NCBI GenBank assembly: GCA_000997105.1
Contig: LCEJ01000025.1
Location: 1 to 11,141 of the forward strand
Reading direction: 5' to 3'
Origin: Candidatus Daviesbacteria bacterium GW2011_GWA2_42_7
GTDB lineage: Bacteria; Patescibacteriota; Microgenomatia; Daviesbacterales; UBA10151
DNA: 11,141 bases
A program made the position numbers and the translations under genes. Below, one piece after another: positions 6,644-11,141 of the stretch. Within the stretch, counting starts at the first letter, position 1, and each line of letters opens with the position of its first letter. The notes under the pieces were generated by a model. It saw only the letters and a list, made by a program, of their open reading frames with translations, did no database searches and was not told where the DNA came from.

Positions 6644-8349
6644 ATGCGTATTTTATTAGTCTTCATATTGGCAACCGCTTTATCATTCTACGCTTCCGAC
6701 TTCCTCGCCCAGATGTGGCGTAAAATTTGGCCCAGAAGAGGTTGGCCGGTTGTTTATCACCATAGCTTAACAGGAGTCATCCTAATCTTACTTGGAGTGT
6801 TAAGTCTTGTCCTTGGACAACCTATTGTAGGAACCCCCAACAACATCCTGGTTGGCGTGGCCTTTATTGGTTTTGGTATTGGTACTGTCTTACACCACCT
6901 CCTTGCTGAAAACTTTATAATTTCCGAACGGATTGAAAAAAACTTTATCCAAAGGCATGAAAATGGGGTTGAAAGGTTTTTAGAAATTTTGCCCGGTGCG
7001 CTAACCTGGCTTGCCTTAACCTCCCCTGTCTGGCTTTCTTTTACTCTCCCCTTCGCCTTGGCTTACCTAATCCTGATCGCCGATGTTTACTGGCTTTTTA
7101 ACGCCGTTAAAATCTCCGTCCTTATCTATTTTGGGTATAAAAAAATGGTTTATGCCAAAAAACAGGACTGGTTTGGAAAACTTCAGGAAGATTTCCCTAA
7201 AGAATGGGGAGGTTATTATCATTTTTTGGTTTTACCAACCTATAAGGAAAGCCTGGAGATTTTACAACCTGCGTTTGATGCCATCATAAACTCCACCTAT
7301 CCTCCAAAAAAGATATTTATCGGGGTAGGGCTTGAGGAAAGGGATTCCCCTGAAAAAATTGCCCAAGTGCAGGAATACTGGAAGAAAAACGCCCATAAAA
7401 TCGGCGGGGTATTTGTCACTATCCACCCCTACGGCCTCCCCGGGGAGCTGGCAGGCCCTGCCACCAACCGCAACTGGGCTATTAATAATGCAGCTAATGA
7501 ATTTTCCAAGATGGGGATTGGTATCAAACAGGTACTAGTCACAACTTTGGATGCCGATTTCTGTATACACCCGGAGTTTCTACCCCAGCCCCTATGCGGC
7601 TAATATCTTCCGGTACCGCTTACTGGCAGCTTTCGGAGATGGTGGGAAGCGATAAGTATATCAACTTCTCTTCCCTCTCCATGAATATGCAGTCACTTTT
7701 AGATATCGGCCTTTGGATTCCCAATAAGGTCAATGATGATTCCGGATTTTATTGGAAAGCTTATTATCACTTCAAAGGCAACTATAAAGTCATCCCCCAC
7801 TTTTTACCCATCTCTGCTGATGCTGTTTTGGACGTAAGTCTGGCTAAAACTTTCCAAAACCAATACCTGCAGCTTAAACGCTGGGCTTACGGGGTGGAAC
7901 ATATCCCTTTTATAGTCAGGCAATACTTTAGCACAAAAGACCTGGATTTTTGGGACAAAACCGATAAACTCTCTTTTATTATGTGGAGCTATTTTAAATG
8001 GGGTACAATGGCACTCTTTATCGCCTTCGGAGGGCTTTTGATCCCGATTTTAAATCCTCAATACTCAGAATCGGTTGTAGCTATTAATATGCCTATTATC
8101 TCCTCGTGGATTTTAACTGCAGCTTATATCGGGCTTTTTGCCACCATTATCGTCCATGAAAAAACCGTCCCTGAAAGGCCCAAGTCATGGGGAATCTTCC
8201 ATAAGATATGGTCATACCTGCAATGGACACTTATGCCTTTAATTTTAGTTACCATCGCCACTATCCCGGCTATTGATGCCCAAACCAGGCTGATGCTGGG
8301 CAAGTATATGGAATTCCGGGTAACAAATAAGGCTAGATCAAGCGCTTGA
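6644..8349 (+). pseudogene. Membrane GT2 glycosyltransferase, broken by an internal deletion and frameshift
   Basis: Two consecutive frames make one protein. The first (6644 to about 7585) has several N-terminal membrane helices (about 1-20, 43-60, 66-85, 118-155), the start of a GT-A domain at YHFLVLPTYKESLEIL (192-207), and the metal-binding DAD in TTLDADFCIHPEFLP (300-314). The second, in the +2 phase from about 7585, resumes with PAPMRLISSGTAYWQLSEM and has VNDDSGFYW, the QLKRW acceptor/catalytic motif, and C-terminal helices ending at 8349. Family members carry roughly 30-35 more residues between HPEFL and the PxxMR block, so a segment of about 100 bp (length 1 mod 3) is missing at 7581-7593. 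As it stands the product stops after 319 residues and lacks the catalytic QxxRW, so it should be inactive. It is related to cellulose-synthase-like processive enzymes. A missing assembly segment is an alternative to a true pseudogene. Confidence 0.8.
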
Positions 8350-8356
8350 TCTAGCC
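8331..8356. repeat. 26-bp perfect palindrome over the GT2 stop codon
   Basis: GGCTAGATCAAGC (8331-8343) is followed without a spacer by its exact reverse complement (8344-8356). It encodes the last residues ARSSA and contains the stop TGA. As RNA it could form a 11-12 bp stem. No T-tract follows, so it is not a typical intrinsic terminator. Confidence 0.8.
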
Positions 8357-8360
8357 TTGC

Positions 8361-8409
8361 GAGAGCTTCACTACTATCAAAATCGATGTTTTGATAGTGC
8401 TCCGCTCTC
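8361..8409. repeat. Nested inverted repeat (second hairpin)
   Basis: An inner stem ACTATCAAAA (8373-8382) pairs with TTTTGATAGT (8389-8398) around the loop TCGATG. An outer stem GAGAGC (8361-8366) pairs with GCTCTC (8404-8409). Together with the 26-bp palindrome just upstream it fills the intergenic space between the GT2 gene and the next gene. It could be a REP-like element or slow transcription; there is no poly-T after it. Confidence 0.7.
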
Positions 8410-8432
8410 TTAAAGCCAGAGAATTAAATTAA

Positions 8433-8789
8433 ATGGAAAAAATAATATCTTTATGGAACCAGTCTGACCGTTTTATCCTAATCCCGGCTGTAGCTTCGAC
8501 AGCCTCTGCAGTAGTAATTACCGCATTTTTCTTCCTTGTACAAAACAGGCTCCCATCTAAACTGCCGCTTTTTTACTCGTTACCCTGGGGGCAAGCGCAG
8601 CTTTCCGACAAACACCAGTTCCTCCTACTGCCGGTGATCCTTATCCTTACCACCCTGGTCAATATTTTATTAGCCTTACAGCTACACCCCGTACAGATGG
8701 TCCTACGAAGAATTCTGACAGTCAGTTTACTGCTTACCAACAGCGTAATTATTATCACCGCTTTTAAAATTTTATCTATTTTTATTTAA
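8433..8789 (+). CDS. Hypothetical small membrane protein
   Basis: The product is 118 residues with three hydrophobic helices at about 17-37 (IPAVASTASAVVITAFFFLV), 61-82 (HQFLLLPVILILTTLVNILLA) and 91-117 (RRILTVSLLLTNSVIIITAF). Between helices 1 and 2 is a conserved-looking LPSKLPLFYSLPWGQAQLSD, reminiscent of the P-FYS-PWG loop found in DUF1648-like small membrane proteins; this assignment is tentative. Its stop overlaps the start of the WecA-like gene by one base (TAATG), indicating translational coupling and a shared role in the envelope set. No promoter or Shine-Dalgarno site is clear; it may be read from the GT2 transcript or from an unrecognised promoter after the hairpins. Confidence 0.8.
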   Translation: MEKIISLWNQSDRFILIPAVASTASAVVITAFFFLVQNRLPSKLPLFYSLPWGQAQLSDKHQFLLLPVILILTTLVNILLALQLHPVQMVLRRILTVSLLLTNSVIIITAFKILSIFI

Positions 8790-9776
8790 TGGAGCTGTTA
8801 ATTAGTACTGTTGTAGCATTTTTAGTAACAGCCCTGGCTTTACCTTTTACAATTATCTTAGCTAAAAGGTTTGGTCTTATTGACGATCCAAAACTTAGGC
8901 CTCATCCTGCCCATACCCAACACCGGGTAGTCCCCCGCGCCGGAGGCCTGGCCATATATTTTGGTATTTTAACCGCCGCGCTTATCTTTTTACCCATGGA
9001 AAAACACCTCTTGGGTATTATTTTAGGCATTACTATTCTCATTATTACCGGCATTATTGATGATAAGGTCTTAAATTTTAACCCATATGCCCGTCTTGCC
9101 CTTGTGTTTTTGGCAGCGGGGGTGGCGGTAGGGTCCGGTATAGGCATATCATTTATTACCAACCCTTTAGCGGGCCTGCAAAATTTACCCCTTTGGCTCT
9201 CTGACTCTGTGATCCGCCTTGACGGGATAATAATCCCATTTGATTTTTTGGGCCCGCATAAATTAATCCTTTTAGCCGATCTTTTCGCGCTTTTTTGGAT
9301 AGTTACTTTAACCCAGGTTATAAATTGGTCCAAAGGAGTGGACGGGCAAATGCCGGGGTTCACTCGCTTTTTTAGTTTTTAACTGGCACCCGGCCAAAAT
9401 TTTCCCCGGATTTTCCGGATCCACAATTTTAGCTTTTATGCTGGCAGTTGTTTCTATCCTTTCGGGAGCCAAAATCGCCACGGCCCTTTTAGTTCTGGCA
9501 ATTCCGGCTGCTGATTTTGTTTATACTTTTGTAAGACGAATATCTAAGGGACAATCCCCTGTTTTAGGGGACCGGGGACATCTCCATCACCGGCTACTCA
9601 ACCTTGGCTGGTCACACCAGCAAATCAGCTTGTTTTATATCTTAGGATCTGCTATGTTGGGAGCAACTGCCCTGCTTGCAAGCACTGAAGTTAAAATTTT
9701 GGTGGCAATATTGGCAGGGGCAGCATTTTTGGGATTTATTCTATGGGTAAGCAAAGCTTCTCTACGAGCAAACTAA
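8789..9776 (+). pseudogene. WecA/MraY-like phosphoglycosyltransferase, broken by an internal deletion
   Basis: Family members transfer a sugar-1-phosphate from a UDP-sugar to polyprenyl phosphate in the membrane, the first step of lipid-linked glycan synthesis. The first frame (8789 to about 9358) has helices, the loop DDPKLRPHPAHTQHRVVPRAGG, the aspartate pair in GIIDDK (D91, D92) and NWSKGVDGQMPG (179-190). It then runs out at 9382. The second frame, shifted by one phase, reads from about 9357 as GSLAFLVFNWHPAKIFPG, then GFSGST, IPAADFVYTFVRR and the HIHH-type motif HLHHRLL, stopping at 9776. Relatives have about 50-60 residues between VDG and the FNWHPAKIFPG block, so roughly 150 bp (length 2 mod 3) is missing near 9356-9362. 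The position equivalent to the Asp of GDAGS is Phe. The 5' end is coupled to the preceding gene, and the 3' end overlaps the UbiA start by 34 nt. Confidence 0.8.
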
Positions 9777-10741
9777 GTGTCTCTACGAGTAAACTAAGTT
9801 TCTCTGCGAGTAAACTCATCTGGGGGGTTATTAAAACAGCACGGCCCCGGCAATGGATAAAAAACTTTGCCCTTTTTGCAGGGCTGATCTTTTCAGGTTC
9901 TTTAGACCATCCTGCCGCCCTCTCAACAGTCACCCTTGCCTTCCTGATTTTTTGCGGGCTTTCTTCCGCTACTTATTTTTTAAATGATGTTTTTGACATC
10001 GAAAGGGACCGTCAGCACCCCTTCAAAAGCAGACGCCCAATCCCTTCGGGCTTAATCTCTGCCCCCCTAGCTGTAGCAATAGCTTTAGGGCTCGTTGTAA
10101 TCTTACTTCCTCTCTCCTACCAGATAGCTCCATCATTATTCTATGCCTCACTCGGCTACCTTGTCTTACAACTCTTCTATTCGTCGTATCTTAAATCTGT
10201 CATTTTACTGGACGTAATCGTTATCGCCGCCGGGTTTGTCCTCCGGGTTTACGCCGGAATTTGGGCTATCGATGCCCACCTGAGCGTTTGGTTCCTTTTA
10301 TCGGTCGTCTCCTTTGCCCTCTTTTTAGCCATCGGGAAAAGACGCTCCGAGCGCACCTTACTCGCCGAAGCAACTGCCGGCAAACACAGGGAGACATTAC
10401 TTCATTACCCGGAGTCACTCCTCGACAGTTTAACTACTATGTTTGCAACTTCGGCCTGGGTAACTTATGCCCTGTTTGCTTTCCAGCAACCGCCCATCTT
10501 AATAAAACCTACTTTAGTAAGCTTTTTGAGTATTATCGTCTTACCTTTTGCCGAAGCAAAATATATGATGACAACAGTCCCTTTTGTGCTTTACGGAGTA
10601 ATGCGTTACCTGTACGTAATTTATGAGAAAAAAGAAGGCGAATCTCCCGAACGGGTGCTTTTAACAGACACGCCCCTGCTTGTATCTGTTATCTCCTGGT
10701 TAATCATGGTCATCTTTATTATCTATTATCTGGGAGGGTGA
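9743..10741 (+). CDS. UbiA-family decaprenyl-phosphate phosphoribosyltransferase (DPPR synthase)-like
   Basis: DPPR synthases transfer 5-phosphoribose from PRPP to polyprenyl phosphate, the first step to polyprenyl-phospho-arabinose or -ribose donors. The 332-residue membrane protein has about nine hydrophobic segments. After KTARPRQWIKN (31-41) comes the aspartate motif NDVFDIERD (81-89) with HPFKSRRPIPSG (92-103). The second aspartate lies in KSVILLDV (D157), followed by GFVLRVYAG (164-172), WFLLSVVSFALFLAIGKRRSE (183-203) and a helix-loop pattern like mycobacterial Rv3806c (about 300 residues). The sequence is complete. The N-terminus is unusual: residues 5-24 consist of three copies of a serine/lysine heptad encoded by a 21-bp tandem repeat, and relatives begin near KTARPRQW. 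The ATG at 9743 is the only usual start in frame, lying 34 nt inside the WecA-like gene, so coupling is likely. Epimerase partners (DprE1/E2) are not in this window. Confidence 0.88.
   Translation: MGKQSFSTSKLSVSTSKLSFSASKLIWGVIKTARPRQWIKNFALFAGLIFSGSLDHPAALSTVTLAFLIFCGLSSATYFLNDVFDIERDRQHPFKSRRPIPSGLISAPLAVAIALGLVVILLPLSYQIAPSLFYASLGYLVLQLFYSSYLKSVILLDVIVIAAGFVLRVYAGIWAIDAHLSVWFLLSVVSFALFLAIGKRRSERTLLAEATAGKHRETLLHYPESLLDSLTTMFATSAWVTYALFAFQQPPILIKPTLVSFLSIIVLPFAEAKYMMTTVPFVLYGVMRYLYVIYEKKEGESPERVLLTDTPLLVSVISWLIMVIFIIYYLGG
9759..9820 (+). repeat. 21-bp tandem repeat, three copies
   Basis: The unit TCTCTACGAGTAAACTAAGT plus one base occurs at 9759-9779, 9780-9800 and 9801-9820, the last slightly diverged and truncated. 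The period is a multiple of three, so the UbiA-family frame stays open and reads S-x-S-T/A-S-K-L each time. The WecA-like gene stops inside copy one (TAA 9774-9776). Confidence 0.9.
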
Positions 10742-10744
10742 CAG

Positions 10745-10753
10745 TGGTATAAT
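10745..10753 (+). promoter_or_regulatory. Extended -10 promoter of hicB
   Basis: TGGTATAAT provides a perfect TATAAT (10748-10753) with the TGn extension, which compensates for the lack of a -35. The start codon follows 6 nt later, so the mRNA probably begins at the AUG. Autoregulation by HicB would be expected to act here, but no operator is evident. Confidence 0.7.
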
Positions 10754-10759
10754 TAGCAT

Positions 10760-11002
10760 ATGAGACAGAGGAAATTAGATTATCTCATTAAATTGACTTA
10801 CGATAAGACCTATAAAGGTTATATTGCTGACGTCGTCAATTTATACGGCTGTATGTCCCAGGGTAAAACAAAAGAAGAAGCTCTGGAAAGTGCCGAGAAA
10901 GCCATTAAGGCATATATGAAAGCTGTTACGGGAAAACAAAACCACAACGCTCAATATACAGAGAGATCTGTCGAAACCTCCTTCCCCAACTTAAATGCCT
11001 AG
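10760..11002 (+). CDS. hicB: HicB-family antitoxin
   Basis: This 80-residue protein has the HicB fold pattern: LIKLTYDKTYKGYIADVVNL (a beta-hairpin with the Y-G-Y/A core), YGCMSQGKTKEEALESAEKA and the helix AIKAYMKAV. HicB binds and neutralises the HicA mRNA interferase and usually represses the operon. It has no clear C-terminal helix-turn-helix, so DNA binding might be by the HicBA complex or absent. The stop overlaps the following hicA start by 8 nt, the usual tight pairing of the two genes, here in the hicB-hicA order. It has its own extended -10 promoter just upstream. Confidence 0.88.
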   Translation: MRQRKLDYLIKLTYDKTYKGYIADVVNLYGCMSQGKTKEEALESAEKAIKAYMKAVTGKQNHNAQYTERSVETSFPNLNA

Positions 11003-11075
11003 GTTAGCCAATATCTCCGGCAAGACGGCAGTCAAAGCCTTCAAATTAGAGGACTATATTAAAAATCTCAAATAA
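10995..11075 (+). pseudogene. hicA: hicA remnant lacking its central part
   Basis: The frame reads MPRLANISGKTAVKAFK, the typical N-terminus of HicA mRNA interferases (PRL..ISGK..VKAF), and then continues straight into LEDYIKNLK and a stop. The last nine residues resemble the normal C-terminal helix of the family. HicA is usually 60-80 residues and this is 26. The middle, including the catalytic histidine in the G-S-H block, is missing, by estimate 40-50 residues. The product should be inactive. Either the toxin has been disarmed by a deletion or a segment is missing from the assembly. It overlaps hicB by 8 nt. Confidence 0.65.
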
Positions 11076-11109
11076 GTCCTGGCTCTGATTGACTATGTTG
11101 GGACTTTTT
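11074..11109 (+). terminator. Possible intrinsic terminator after hicBA
   Basis: AAGTCC (11074-11079) pairs with GGACTT (11101-11106), followed by a T-run to 11109. The stem is only six pairs with a 21-nt loop, so it is weak. It overlaps the hicA stop codon. The last 32 bases hold nothing recognisable. Confidence 0.35.
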
Positions 11110-11141
11110 ATTCCCCTAAAAGATACTTATAAGCTAGTTCG

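Noticed and set aside
7575..7600. Programmed ribosomal frameshift in the GT2 gene
   Set aside because: No slippery heptamer or downstream structure is seen, and the protein blocks on either side are missing about 30 residues between them, which frameshifting would not restore.
8361..8410. Intrinsic terminator after the GT2 gene
   Set aside because: Stems are present, but no run of T follows and the inner stem is AT-rich, so I list it as an inverted repeat instead.
8902..9363. Minus-strand frame of 153 codons
   Set aside because: It is antisense to the clear WecA-like coding sequence with its DDK and VDG motifs.
9759..9820. CRISPR-like array
   Set aside because: The repeats are directly adjacent with no spacers, only three copies, and no cas genes are present; it is a tandem minisatellite.

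Overview
The window looks like a piece of a Candidate Phyla Radiation (Patescibacteria) chromosome, most likely Microgenomates-like. This is inferred from gene content: a short Rad50-type SbcC ATPase, a MetRS with no C-terminal tRNA-binding domain, several small orphan membrane proteins, a WecA-like/DPPR-synthase pair and a HicBA locus. In-frame short palindromic repeats inside coding sequences and the lack of convincing Shine-Dalgarno sites at most starts point the same way. TGA is used as a stop, so the code is the standard bacterial one. Without a database search the phylum is a judgement, not a proof.

Layout. Bases 1-720 (minus strand) hold the first 240 codons of a protein that runs off the left edge. 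Its last visible ~30 codons are glycine-rich, poor in adenine and dominated by NNY codons, like the variable region of a diversity-generating retroelement (DGR) target. Divergent from it, at 792-2990, is an SbcC/Rad50-like ATPase with a zinc hook. The two genes appear to share one very compact bidirectional promoter whose -35 hexamers overlap. A minus-strand orphan gene (2956-3540) converges on sbcC and overlaps its end. A small membrane protein (minus) and a four-helix membrane protein (plus) diverge near 3840.

The metG-tatD pair (4369-6627) has zero spacing. From 6644 to 10741 lies a set of envelope genes: a membrane GT2 glycosyltransferase, a small membrane protein, a WecA/MraY-like phosphoglycosyltransferase and a UbiA-family DPPR synthase. 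Together they would make polyprenyl-phosphate-linked sugars and glycans. The GT2 and WecA-like genes are both broken by internal deletions that shift the frame. The window ends with an intact hicB and a hicA reading frame that has apparently lost its middle.

Cross-cutting signals. (1) At least five genes have a good -10 box only 6-10 nt before the start codon, which predicts leaderless or nearly leaderless mRNAs. (2) Three genes in the right third carry internal deletions, so either this locus is decaying or the assembly dropped short segments. (3) Related short repeats sit in frame inside sbcC and tatD, and two hairpins lie between genes at 8331-8409. (4) A 21-bp tandem repeat covers the junction of the WecA-like and UbiA genes.
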